In this document: positions 1 to 8,384 of the stretch, one piece after another
How the letters are laid out: every line of letters begins with the position of its first letter
How positions within the stretch are numbered: the first letter of the stretch is position 1
From: Planctomycetota bacterium
Lineage (GTDB): Bacteria; Planctomycetota; Phycisphaerae; UBA1845; UTPLA1
Reading direction: 5' to 3'
Assembly (NCBI GenBank): GCA_016712275.1
Contig: JADJRI010000035.1
Span: forward strand, 1-51,428
Length of the DNA stretch: 51,428 nucleotides
Notes under the pieces: model-generated
The model's input: only the letters and a program-made list of their open reading frames with translations
What the model was told of the DNA's origin: nothing
The model's database searches: none
Made by a program: the position numbers and the translations under genes

Positions 1-2
1 CT

Positions 3-1217
3 TTTCAACAGACCGCATCGGCCCAAAAGAGGATTCTGCCTTCTCACTCTGAACCGGCGAATCATGACTCCGGTGCGCTGAATAATGTTCAGGCCGCCCC
101 GCAGGTCATTTTTGAGCAGATCATCAACATGGGCACCGTGGCCTGGTCATGGGTTGAATTCGACTCGGTCAATCTTCCCAGCGGCAGCTTCGTTCGCATC
201 ACCAATTTGGTTGACAACGAGCAGCAGACACTGAATGCCAGCCAGATGGTGGAGTGGGGCAACCGCACCGCCATGTTCAACGGCGCTTCGCTGAAGGTTG
301 AACTGGTCGCCGGCGCCAACACGCAGGCCAATCGCGTTCGAATTGCCAACGTCCGCGTTTCGGATGTGATGTTGGATGAAGAGCCCCGCGCGATTTGCGG
401 CGGCGTTGACAATCGTGTCGCATCGACTCATCAGGCAGTCGGCCGCTGGGTTGATAACGGCGGCGGCAGTTGCACGGCTTGGATGTTTCAGACGGGCTCG
501 GGCGGCACGGATCGCTGCTTCAATACGGCAGGCCACTGCCCACCGGGTGCCACAAGCGGTGTTGTTCAGTTCAACGTTCCCAATTCAGCCGCCAACTGCG
601 CGATCGTCGCGCCGCCGGTCGCCGACCAGTTCCCGATTCTGTTTCCGACCATTACGAGCCAGAATGCCGGCCCCGGGAACGATTGGGCGGTCTTCAAGTG
701 CGGCCTGAATTCACTCGCACAAACGGCGTTTCAGCGGTATGGCACGGCGATTCAACTGGCCAGTTCGGGCATCACCAATGGCACTGCCGTACGGCACATC
801 GGTTATGGCGTCGATGGCGGCACCACCGGCACCGCTTGCAGTTGTGCAAACCCGAACGGCGTTGCCAACCAGACGCGCCAGCAGTCGGACGGCGTGTTGT
901 CCGGTGTCACCACAAATGACATTCAGCATAACATGGATATTTGCGGCGGCGATTCCGGCGGCGTTGTCATTCGCGTTTCCGATGGACTGGCTGTCGGCAA
1001 TACCACGCACGACTTCGGTGCGAATTGCCCCGGCTCGAGCATCAACGGCGGAACGCGCATCACCCAGGCGAACTGGGCTGCGGCCATGACGGCCTGTGCG
1101 GGCACCATCGCTCCGAACGATCAGGTTCCGGCCATGTCGAAGGAAGGGCTCCTGCTCATGCTTGGTTTTATGGCCATCGCGGGCGTCCTTGTCATTCGCG
1201 GTCGCCAGGCGGCCTGA
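3..1217 (+). CDS. Secreted trypsin-like serine protease, 5' end outside window
   Basis: The reading frame is open from the left edge, so the true start lies outside the window; 404 residues are visible. Numbering from the Met at 129, the catalytic triad of a chymotrypsin-fold protease can be placed: His in FNTAGHC (about nt 534), Asp in GNDWAVFKC (about nt 681) and Ser in CGGDSGG (about nt 954). Several Cys residues could form disulfides. The last 30 residues resemble an IPTL-CTERM sorting tail: VPAMSKEG, a hydrophobic helix, then an Arg-containing end. Export and later anchoring or processing at the cell surface is therefore inferred. The substrate is unknown. A strong hairpin terminator follows the stop codon. 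Confidence 0.85.
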   Translation, partial: FQQTASAQKRILPSHSEPANHDSGALNNVQAAPQVIFEQIINMGTVAWSWVEFDSVNLPSGSFVRITNLVDNEQQTLNASQMVEWGNRTAMFNGASLKVELVAGANTQANRVRIANVRVSDVMLDEEPRAICGGVDNRVASTHQAVGRWVDNGGGSCTAWMFQTGSGGTDRCFNTAGHCPPGATSGVVQFNVPNSAANCAIVAPPVADQFPILFPTITSQNAGPGNDWAVFKCGLNSLAQTAFQRYGTAIQLASSGITNGTAVRHIGYGVDGGTTGTACSCANPNGVANQTRQQSDGVLSGVTTNDIQHNMDICGGDSGGVVIRVSDGLAVGNTTHDFGANCPGSSINGGTRITQANWAAAMTACAGTIAPNDQVPAMSKEGLLLMLGFMAIAGVLVIRGRQAA

Positions 1218-1266
1218 TGAATGCGACGTAGTGTCGCTCTAGCGGCACGATATGAGTAACAAACAA

Positions 1267-1314
1267 ACTCTCCCGCATGACAGCTTGGCGCCGTCATGCG
1301 GGAGTTTTATTTTG
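1267..1314 (+). terminator. Rho-independent terminator after the protease gene
   Basis: A stem of about 13 bp (CCCGCATGAC pairing with GTCATGCGGG plus flanking A-T pairs), a loop of about 11 nt and a following TTTTATTTTG tract lie about 50 bp after the protease stop. It also separates this gene from the converging M28 peptidase gene. Confidence 0.8.
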
Positions 1315-1369
1315 AATCGAATCTCCGACCGATGCCTTGAGCGAATGCAAATTGATATTATGCGGCGAG

Positions 1370-2821
1370 TTATTCACCCAATCGAACCGGCATATCGGCG
1401 ATCACATAGGACATAGTCGCCAGTGCGGCGACGCATTCATTAAGGTGCTTCGGATCGATCTTATCCAGCGTATCCGCGTGGGTGTGGTGGTAATCGAAGT
1501 AGGTGGAGCCATCCACTTCGAATCCCATTTGAATGACGCCGGCGGGTCTCATGGGGCTGATGTCCGCTCCACCGCCACCTGATTCAGCTTTCACCGGGCC
1601 AAGCCGCGACAGGAGCGGCATGAATTCGGCGACCTGCGTCGCCGCTTTTTGGCCGCGCTCCTCATCGACGCAGCTTATGCCCAGTCCGCGCGGTGAAAAA
1701 ACTCCCGAGTCGGCTTCGATGGCGCCGATGTGGTTCCTGAGCTCGTTTGCGTGATCGGCCGCATATTGCCGGCCTCCGCCAAGGCCGTTTTCCTCGTTGG
1801 TCCATAGAACGACACGAATCGTTCGGCGCGGACGAAGGTCCAGTTTGCGCAGCACATTGATGGCTTCCATGGCAATGACACATCCGCCGCCATCGTCGTG
1901 GGCGCCATGGCCGACATCCCATGAGTCGATGTGTCCTCCGATGACAAGAACTTCATCCGGCTTTTCGCGGCCGCGCAGCTCGGCAACGACATTGGCGGAG
2001 GGCGCCTCGCCTTCGTGTCGCGCCTCCATTTTGAGGCAGACCCGCACATCCTCGCCATCGTGGAGCAGGCGCGCGATCATGTCGGCGTCCTCCGTCGAAA
2101 CGGCCGCGCCGGGAATCTGGGTGACTCCTTCTTCATAACGCGTTGCGCCAGTATGGGGTGAACGAAGGCTGTGAGCCGTCACCGAGCGGATCAGGCAAGC
2201 CACTGCTCCATGTTTTGCCGCCATGCTCGGGCCCTTTCCGCGAAAACGGACGGTCTCGCCATAGCATGAGCCCTTGGCCAGATCGAATTTCGGCATTGGG
2301 TTGTTAAACAGGACGATCTTTCCCGACATCGAATCGGCCGCGGCCTCGAATTCAGCTTCGTCGCACACGCACACGACCGAGGCGGTGACACCTTCCGGCG
2401 GCGTTCCCACGGACATGCCGAGCCCGAGCATGTGCAAATCGAATGCGCGCGGTGCGATTATCTGTGCCGATTCTCTGCCACGCACCCACTTCGGCACCAT
2501 GACTGCCTCGGTGTGTACATTTTCTTGGCCGTCGGCTTTTAGCGATTCGACTGCCCAACGAATGGCACGTTCCAGGGACTCGGAGCCGCTGATGCGGTGG
2601 CCGATGCCGTCGCAGAGTTGGTGCATCTTCTCATATGCGTCATTGTGCTTGAGTGCCGAATCCAGGATGCGATCTACTTGACTCCGATAGGCATCGGCAA
2701 GCGATGCCGACTTGACAGGTTCGGACGCATCACGAATCGCCACCGGCTTATCGCTTTTCGCGCACGACGCGACGCATAGAAAGGTAAACCAGACGAAGAA
2801 TCTCGACCTGAATCGGTGCAT
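1370..2821 (-). CDS. M28-family zinc metallopeptidase lipoprotein
   Basis: Resembles carboxypeptidase Q-type M28 exopeptidases. The dizinc ligands are readable in order: His/Asp of GGHIDSWD, Asp of GAHDDGGG, the Glu pair of TNEENGL, Asp of IEADSG and His of DYHHTHADT. An N-terminal PA-like insert precedes the catalytic domain. I chose the ATG at 2821 rather than the one at 2848 because GAGGATTGCGAGA sits just before it and it leaves a compact lipoprotein signal ending in LCVASC. The mature protein is expected to be anchored in a membrane outside the cytoplasm and to trim peptides. About 120 bp separate it from the upstream YHS lipoprotein gene on the same strand. Confidence 0.88.
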   Translation of the reverse strand: MHRFRSRFFVWFTFLCVASCAKSDKPVAIRDASEPVKSASLADAYRSQVDRILDSALKHNDAYEKMHQLCDGIGHRISGSESLERAIRWAVESLKADGQENVHTEAVMVPKWVRGRESAQIIAPRAFDLHMLGLGMSVGTPPEGVTASVVCVCDEAEFEAAADSMSGKIVLFNNPMPKFDLAKGSCYGETVRFRGKGPSMAAKHGAVACLIRSVTAHSLRSPHTGATRYEEGVTQIPGAAVSTEDADMIARLLHDGEDVRVCLKMEARHEGEAPSANVVAELRGREKPDEVLVIGGHIDSWDVGHGAHDDGGGCVIAMEAINVLRKLDLRPRRTIRVVLWTNEENGLGGGRQYAADHANELRNHIGAIEADSGVFSPRGLGISCVDEERGQKAATQVAEFMPLLSRLGPVKAESGGGGADISPMRPAGVIQMGFEVDGSTYFDYHHTHADTLDKIDPKHLNECVAALATMSYVIADMPVRLGE

Positions 2822-2939
2822 TCTCGCAATCCTCGAAATTGGACTCATTTACAAAAATCTGAAAACGTGCTCATTGGTTGAAACCGTGATCGAATTTCAA
2901 CACCATAAAGTGGGATGGGATGTGAAACTATTTAAGGGC

Positions 2940-3272
2940 CTAGTTTGGAATCGTCATGGCCATGATCGCCTTGTCGGGGTCTTTCTCGTAGCCCTCCTTG
3001 CAACCGGCACTGCAGAAGTGCAGCGAGTATTCATGCACCTTGAGCACCGTGGAAGGCGACCCATCCATTCCAAGATCGCATGCGGCGCATTTGGACACGA
3101 CTTTGTCGACCTTGCCGTCCACGGCGTCCGCTTTGGCCAGTTTCGCGACAACATCGGCCGTACTCACCGGCGTCTGCGGCTCGGATTTTTTTGAATCGCA
3201 TCCTGAGAGCAATGCCGCAGCTAAGAGGAAGAATGCTGCATTTCGAACGACGGGATTGTGCCGAAGAATCAT
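2940..3272 (-). CDS. Small YHS/TRASH-type lipoprotein
   Basis: A 110-residue lipoprotein. The signal peptide ends at LLAAALLSGC with Cys as the lipidation site. The C-terminal half carries CAACDLGMDG and FCSAGCKEGYEKDP, the Cys pattern and FCS..C...Y..DP signature of YHS/TRASH domains, which in other proteins are linked to metal sensing or trafficking. The start is decided by AGGAGACCCGCG directly before the ATG at 3272; the ATG at 3287 overlaps that ribosome site. A much longer open frame extends upstream but is only the shadow of the beta-lactamase gene. Metal binding is inference. Confidence 0.75.
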   Translation of the reverse strand: MILRHNPVVRNAAFFLLAAALLSGCDSKKSEPQTPVSTADVVAKLAKADAVDGKVDKVVSKCAACDLGMDGSPSTVLKVHEYSLHFCSAGCKEGYEKDPDKAIMAMTIPN

Positions 3273-3425
3273 CGCGGGTCTCCTCATTGAATTGCCAATG
3301 CCGAAATGGTCGAAATCACTTGTGTGCCAACGATGCTGCCTGCTTGAAGCCGGATCGTAGCGTGCCCGATCGCATCCGTCTAACATTTTGGGCGAACCGG
3401 CGGGCAAGGCTCTCGTATGCAGTGT

Positions 3426-3452
3426 AGACGGGGGCACGGAAGCCCCCGTCCC
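3426..3452. promoter_or_regulatory. GC-rich hairpin upstream of the beta-lactamase gene
   Basis: GACGGGGGC and GCCCCCGTC flank a 6-nt ACGGAA loop about 30 bp before the beta-lactamase start. It has no T tract, so it is not a simple terminator. It could be a regulatory hairpin in the leader or another member of the palindromic repeats in this window. Confidence 0.4.
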
Positions 3453-3482
3453 GGCCCATCGTATGTTGAACGGAGTCGTCAA

Positions 3483-4334
3483 ATGAAAACGCTTGCAATT
3501 CTTGCCGCAGTTACTGTTCCGCTCATTGCCCAGCCCGAGGAATCGAAGGTGGCCAAGCCCGCATCGCCCTCGCTTTCGAATGTTGTTGCCGCTCCACATG
3601 TCGACTTCAAGGCGCGGTTCGGTCATTTCGACGGCTGCTTTGTGCTCAAGAGTCTCGACGATGGCTGGACCCTCCGATTCAACGATCAGCGGGCCGCAAA
3701 ACGCTTTGCCCCTTGTTCGACATTCAAAATATTCAACGCGATGGCGGGTCTTGAGGTAGGCGCGCTGACCGGCCCCGACCATGAGATGAAATGGGACGGC
3801 ACAAAGCAAACCCGCAAGGAGTGTGAGCGCGACCATACGCTTGCCACCGCCATTCGGGATTCGGTCGTGTGGTATTTTCAGCGCGTCGCCGAAGGCGTGG
3901 GTGCAAAACGCATGCAGGCGTTTCTGGATCAATGTGACTACGGCAACCGAGACATGAGCGGAGGCCTCACAAAATTCTGGCTGCAAACATCGCTGGAAAT
4001 CTCGGCCGATGAGCAAATGGGCTTTATGGAACAAATGTACGCGGGAAAATTGCCGTTCAAGTCTGCGACGGTCGACACCGTGAAACGATTGATCGAATAC
4101 CGGCAGAGCAACGACTGGATCTTCAGCGGCAAGACGGGCACCGGCGGCGAGGGTGGCAAATCCGACAAGGCCATCCTCGGTTGGTATGTCGGTCATGTGA
4201 AGAAGGGCGATCGGCAGTTTATTTTCGCGATCAACATTTCCGGTGACAACGCAATGGGGAGGACTGCCAGAAAGATCGCTGCGAACATTCTTCGCGATTT
4301 GGGGCTGATCGAGTTCCCTGGCGAATTTGACTGA
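3483..4334 (+). CDS. Class D (OXA-type) serine beta-lactamase
   Basis: A 283-residue exported enzyme that should hydrolyse beta-lactams through an acyl-serine intermediate. All class D motifs are present: S79-T-F-K82 (in PCSTFKI), S127-V-V, Y153-G-N, W166 in FWLQTSLEIS and K217-T-G in SGKTGTGG. Lys82 would be the carboxylated lysine, with W166 stabilising it. The N-terminus MKTLAILAAVTVPLIA is a short signal peptide. The ATG at 3483 is chosen because GGAG lies 8 nt upstream. No mobile element or other resistance gene adjoins it, so a resident chromosomal enzyme is likely. The related BlaR sensor domain is a less likely alternative, because no membrane helices or protease domain flank it. Confidence 0.92.
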   Translation: MKTLAILAAVTVPLIAQPEESKVAKPASPSLSNVVAAPHVDFKARFGHFDGCFVLKSLDDGWTLRFNDQRAAKRFAPCSTFKIFNAMAGLEVGALTGPDHEMKWDGTKQTRKECERDHTLATAIRDSVVWYFQRVAEGVGAKRMQAFLDQCDYGNRDMSGGLTKFWLQTSLEISADEQMGFMEQMYAGKLPFKSATVDTVKRLIEYRQSNDWIFSGKTGTGGEGGKSDKAILGWYVGHVKKGDRQFIFAINISGDNAMGRTARKIAANILRDLGLIEFPGEFD

Positions 4335-4451
4335 TGGTTTTGCGATGAACGCGATGCCAAACGCATTGGGCGCTGCCGCGAAGTGTCGGCACTTTTTTTG
4401 ATTTGGGCACCAAATTGGCATTGGTGTATGCTTCCCGCCGGAGGTGTCCGC

Positions 4452-5767
4452 ATGCTTGTCGAAACCCTGCTTGAATCCGCCATGAAACGAGGCGAACTGC
4501 CGGCCGTCGCCGATGCCACAAATCGTCGGAAGTCGCTGCGATTGTCACCGATTCCGAAATCGACACGGTTTTAACGACGAAATTCTTCCGGGAATTGGCC
4601 GGCGCGCTGCCCTGCAAAATCATCTATGTTGAGGATTTGCCGCTTCAGGAGGAACTGGCTGCCATGGCACAGGCAGTCGCCGCGGCCGGGGGAGTCCCGC
4701 AGTTGCCGCCGATTCCGGAGGTCGGACGCGATGATACCGCCGTCTTGCTCTACACCTCCGGCACCAGCGGTAAGCCCAAGGGTGTGTGCCAGACCTATGG
4801 CAACCTGCGATCCAACATCGACGCCTGCATCGAGCGGGCACAATTGAAGGCCGACCACCACTTTCTCGGCCTTGTGCCGCTGTTTCACAGCTTCGGTCTC
4901 ACGGCCATGCTGCTTGTGCCGATTCGGCTCGGCGCCTCGGCCTATTACCTGCCACGATTTCAGCCGAACGCGGTCATTGATGCCATTCGAGAGCAGAAGG
5001 TCAGCGTTACCATGCTTGTCGCGAGCATGTATGCCGCATTGCTCCGCAGCAAGACCGGCGGCCCCGACGATTTTAAGTCGTTGGAATTCGCCATTGCCGG
5101 CGGCGAGGCGTTTCCCGATGCGGTGTTTCATGCCTTCAAGGCCCGATTCGGCGTCGAAGTGCTGCAAGGCTACGGTATGAGCGAGGCCTCGCCGGTCGTG
5201 AGTCTGAACACGCCGTGGGAACACAAGATCGGCACGGTGGGGCAGGCCATTCCGAATGTCACCGTTTCGGCATTCGATGACAATGGCAATCAGCTACCGG
5301 CGGGAAAAATCGGCGAGCTCTGGGTCAAAGGCCCCAACGTCATGAAGGGCTATTTTAAGAAGTCGGATGAAACCACGGCGGTTCTTACGGACGACGGCTG
5401 GTACAAGTCCGGCGACATGGGCGTCGTCGATTCGGACGGCTTCATCAAGATCACCGGCCGCAAGAAGGAAATGATCATCGTCGGCGGCGAAAATGTTTAT
5501 CCGCGGGAAATCGAATCCGTGCTGGAGCAGCACCCGGCCGTCAGCGAGGCGGCGGTGATCGGCCAGAAGGACGAGTCGCGCGGCGAAGTGGTCGTGGCGT
5601 TTGCCATCCTTCACGAAGGGGCCGATGCCACGGACATCGAATTGCGCGATTTCTGCCGCGACAAGATCGCCGGGTTCAAGATTCCAAGGCGCGTCATCAT
5701 TGCCAAGGAACTTCCCCGCGGCGCGACCGGCAAGATTCTGAAGCGGAAACTCGTCGATCTGCTTTGA
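4452..5767 (+). CDS. Acyl-CoA ligase (AMP-binding), internally deleted near the N-terminus
   Basis: ANL-superfamily ligase that activates a carboxylic acid to its CoA thioester via acyl-AMP. The core motifs are intact: P-loop YTSGTSGKPKG, GYGMSEASPV, DGWYKSGD, ITGRKKEMI and the C-terminal PRGATGKILKRKL with its catalytic Lys. GGAGGT before the ATG at 4452 supports a start reading MLVETLLESA and continuing to PAVADAT. The sequence then jumps, in another frame, to SEVAAIVTDSE near 4529, so roughly 65-70 residues usual in this family are missing. Either a real deletion (pseudogene) or an assembly collapse explains this. Chain-length specificity cannot be read. It may feed the CoA-ester genes 10 kb downstream. 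Confidence 0.82.
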
Positions 5768-5799
5768 CGCAATTCATTATCGACTGCCTCCAAACCAAT

Positions 5800-5849
5800 A
5801 AAAAAAAGGCGGCGTTTATTGTCACCATTCAGTGCCAACAAACGCCGCC
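5800..5849 (-). terminator. Terminator for the minus-strand Ig/dockerin gene
   Basis: Perfect 10-bp stem (GGCGGCGTTT / AAACGCCGCC) with a 22-nt loop. Read on the minus strand it is followed by eight T residues. It lies between the converging ligase and Ig/dockerin genes. Confidence 0.8.
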
Positions 5850-5875
5850 GAGTTGACTGAATTAGACGCGCAGGA

Positions 5876-6390
5876 CTACGGAAACGCCGCATCCACAAAT
5901 GCCTGAACATCAAGTCCGTTTTTCAATCCGTCAAGATTGACATCGGCCCGATCCGCGGGAAACGGTGCTGTAAAGGGCAGGCACAAAAGAGATGCGACAA
6001 AGTCCGGTGCGTCATAAGCATCAACCCACTGGTTTCCGTCCATGTCGCCCGGCACGATGCCGCAGAATGGAATAGTGCCTTCTTCGGTGATCGTCAGGTG
6101 AACCGGCTCGCTGGTGGCCGCGCCGCACGCGTTGGTGACGACGCAGCGATAGTCGCCGGAGCCCTCATCACAGCCCCAAACGCCGACGAGAAGTCGATTG
6201 GTGTCCGTTCCCTGAATTGGTACTGCGAAAAGCCCTCGCAATTGTCATCTTCAGTATTCACCCACTCGGCAGATACAAGGTCCTTTTTCTGCCATTTTGT
6301 GGTCATTGGAAGGGAGCCAGTTGTTCTCGCATTCAATACTTCGAAGCCGAGTAGGGCCGATTCTTCGGGAGTTGTGCAGGCAGCGGGGCG
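5876..6390 (-). pseudogene. C-terminal fragment of an Ig-like plus dockerin-like secreted protein
   Basis: Two frames must be joined near 6200-6225. Upstream comes an Asp/Glu-rich stretch through NTEDDNCEGFSQYQ. Then follow SGDYRCVVTNACGAATSEP, a typical Ig-like strand with its Cys, and a pair of EF-hand/dockerin-like segments (GDMDGNQWVDAYD and ADVNLDGLKNGLDVQAF). Such tails are common on planctomycetal extracellular proteins. The 5' part is missing because the sequence runs into IS200-type transposase sequence around 6380. This is probably a gene cut by insertion or rearrangement, plus one frameshift. The function of the lost N-terminal part is unknown. Confidence 0.6.
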
Positions 6391-6668
6391 TGGATCTGAT
6401 CGAGGGTAATTGCCAGCCGGATCACATCTACATGTGCCTGAGCATTCCGCCGAAGTACAGCGTGTCGCATACACTGGGCTTTCTGAAGTGCAAGAGTGCG
6501 GTGCGAATCCATCGAGAGCTGATGCAGCACAGACGGATGACGTGTCTGCACTTCTGGTCCACCGGCTACTGCGTGTGTACGGTGGGACTGAACGAAGAGC
6601 AGATTCGCAAGTACATTCGAGAGCAGGAGAAACTTGAAAATGGCCAAGGCGATTTGGACCTCAAGTAA
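6354..6668 (+). pseudogene. IS200/IS605-type TnpA transposase, 5'-truncated
   Basis: The C-terminal two thirds of a Y1-type single-strand transposase: RELCRQRGVDLIEGN, PDHIYMCLSIPPKYSV, GFLKCKSAVRIHREL, LHFWSTGYCVCTVGL and the helix IRKYIREQEKLE carrying the catalytic Tyr. The family HUH motif (His-hydrophobic-His) reads H-I-Y here, because one base changes the second His to Tyr. With the missing N-terminus, this makes the copy very probably inactive. It abuts the truncated Ig/dockerin gene on the left and a chain of hairpins typical of the element's right end on the other side. Confidence 0.75.
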
Positions 6669-6770
6669 ACGTTGAACACGGCCCCAGCGGGGCCTTCCCT
6701 ATGTCACCGCCCCCCACGGGGGGGCTTCCTAAGGCCACGCCCTCTGGGCGTGGATCTTTACTATGTCCCA
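6354..6770 (+). mobile_element. IS200/IS605-family remnant with right-end hairpins
   Basis: The truncated tnpA is followed by three consecutive hairpins at 6680-6755: GGCCCC/GGGGCC, GCCCCCC/GGGGGGC and CCACGCCC/GGGCGTGG. Subterminal hairpins of this kind are what Y1 transposases recognise as single-stranded ends. No left end was found, so this is a relic. Confidence 0.6.
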
Positions 6771-6818
6771 TTCGTTTCCCACCTGTCAATAATCAACCTG
6801 ACCCTTTTTTGACCCCCC

Positions 6819-7463
6819 TTGATAGAGACCACACTTGGAGTGGCGGCATTCACCCTGCTGGCTGGACAGAGGATTGGCGCCAATGGTTCAGAATTCAGAA
6901 GAAGAACGGTGTTCCTATTACGAGAGCATGCATTCGCAAGCAACTTGCAAATGCTTCGCAATCCGGTGTACATAGACATACTTAGAAAGGGCTTTCGTGC
7001 AAGACTCGGATACAAGGCATGGAAGCAATGGGGTTCTAGAGCGGTCAGAATTGCAGCAGTTCAAAAGCTTACGAATAAGCTTGGAAGAAAGGCAGCGAGA
7101 AAAGGTGGTCGGGCTATTCCATTGCTAGGAGTGGCTGTGACATTATATACTTTTATTGACGATGTAGAAGCAAATGGTTTCTGGAATGCAACGGGGGAAG
7201 CCGTGCTTGATGCAACACCAATAGTCGGTACAATCAAATTCGGTGTCGATGTGACAGAGGGTATTTGTGATTGTTTCAGTGAGGACGAAATTGACGCAAA
7301 TATCCACGAGGATCTGACAAGTAATATGGACTCATGGGAAGAGCTGATAAGAATACTCGAGAATGACGGATTTGAAGCTCCGTCGGCGCCGCGCCCACCA
7401 GTACCTTTGCCGTTTCCAAAACCAGGCATAGTAGACCAGGGCGACTGCAAACGGTGTCATTAG
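6819..7463 (+). CDS. Polymorphic-toxin-like C-terminal fragment (possible nuclease), frameshifted
   Basis: Two frames seem to belong together. From about 6821, in the frame beginning DRDHTWSGGIHPAGWTEDW, the sequence resembles the end of HNH/ENDO VII-type toxin nucleases (G-[IL]-H-x(2)-G-W-x(3)-W). Near 6950 the coding signal moves to the frame reading RNPVYIDILRKGF, then a Lys/Arg-rich stretch, then a hydrophobic AIPLLGVAVTLYTFIDDV segment of the sort found near the ends of Rhs-type proteins. The tail is acidic and Pro-rich and ends GDCKRCH. The region is visibly less G+C-rich than its neighbours, which suggests transfer. No delivery domain is present, so this is an orphan fragment. The nuclease assignment is inference. 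Confidence 0.4.
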   Translation: MIETTLGVAAFTLLAGQRIGANGSEFRRRTVFLLREHAFASNLQMLRNPVYIDILRKGFRARLGYKAWKQWGSRAVRIAAVQKLTNKLGRKAARKGGRAIPLLGVAVTLYTFIDDVEANGFWNATGEAVLDATPIVGTIKFGVDVTEGICDCFSEDEIDANIHEDLTSNMDSWEELIRILENDGFEAPSAPRPPVPLPFPKPGIVDQGDCKRCH

Positions 7464-7587
7464 AGAGCCATATGATTTGTCTCACTGGTCCATTTCAGGA
7501 TCACCCGGATCAGAGTGACGTCTTAATTGCCGCCCATTTGTTGATCGCCTTATGCATCTGGTTGAGAGGTAGGCACTGGAGTATTCT

Positions 7588-8268
7588 ATGGACTTGTATA
7601 GTGTTATTGCACCTTTGCCAGGCGTGAATCGACAGGAATGTGATGCATTTCATCACACGGTATTTCATGGAACTTACCGGGTGTCCGACCGAAAGTTGTC
7701 TTCGCAAATGCCGACATTGGGGAGTGAATACACAAATCCGCTTCACATAACAAGGACAGGCGTTAGAGCACCAGGCATATTCAAATTGGCGGCCGCACTG
7801 ATCGTTAAGCACGATTTGATGGAGATGCTGAAAACGTTCCCCGGCGTGGACTTCCTACAGGTTAGATTCGATAAGCTGGTGGACTTTGTTTGTGAGCCCG
7901 GAGACCAGTCCTATTGGAAACTTCCGGGTTTTAGGCCCCGGCTCGAGGACGCACCGGAAGCGTATCTGAGAAGCCTCCCCGATTGTCCAGATTTGCACTC
8001 CAGTATGGGTGCGTATTATGAGGTTATTTGTGAGAGCTATATTCGATTGATGAACGCAAATGCCGATTACCGACCGAGCTCGCAGATCGACATAGAGATA
8101 CATCCAAAATCTTCTCGAAACGCCAGTTTCAAAGTAGACCCAAGAATCTTCGAATCGCATTGCATTGTCCTGGTTCCGAGCGCATTCATCGTGTGGTCTT
8201 CGGTCTATGAGATTATCAGTGAATTCCTGGACCCTAGGTTTTTTCTGGCAAAACCAGTCAAGCTCTGA
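7588..8268 (+). CDS. Unrecognised protein, candidate immunity protein
   Basis: A 226-residue soluble protein beginning MDLYSVIAPLPGV. It has no signal peptide or membrane helix, and I recognise no family. It contains aromatic- and acidic-rich stretches (for example DQSYWKLPGF and DCPDLHSSMGAYYE) and a C-terminus with two hydrophobic strands. It follows the toxin-like fragment on the same strand after 124 bp and shares its lower G+C content. That order and composition fit a cytoplasmic immunity gene paired with a toxin C-terminus, but the role is inferred only from position. Confidence 0.5.
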   Translation: MDLYSVIAPLPGVNRQECDAFHHTVFHGTYRVSDRKLSSQMPTLGSEYTNPLHITRTGVRAPGIFKLAAALIVKHDLMEMLKTFPGVDFLQVRFDKLVDFVCEPGDQSYWKLPGFRPRLEDAPEAYLRSLPDCPDLHSSMGAYYEVICESYIRLMNANADYRPSSQIDIEIHPKSSRNASFKVDPRIFESHCIVLVPSAFIVWSSVYEIISEFLDPRFFLAKPVKL

Positions 8269-8384
8269 GTGAAGGGAGCTCAATGGTGTCGATAAATGAA
8301 TCCTATACTTACTTGTAACGAGCCTCGTTGGTCGAAATCGATTAAGGTAAGATCACAACAGATTGGTTGCCAAGTTCACAGGAC

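Noticed and set aside
2940..4421. 493-codon minus-strand frame
   Set aside because: Only its last 110 codons are a real gene (YHS lipoprotein); the rest is antisense to the beta-lactamase.
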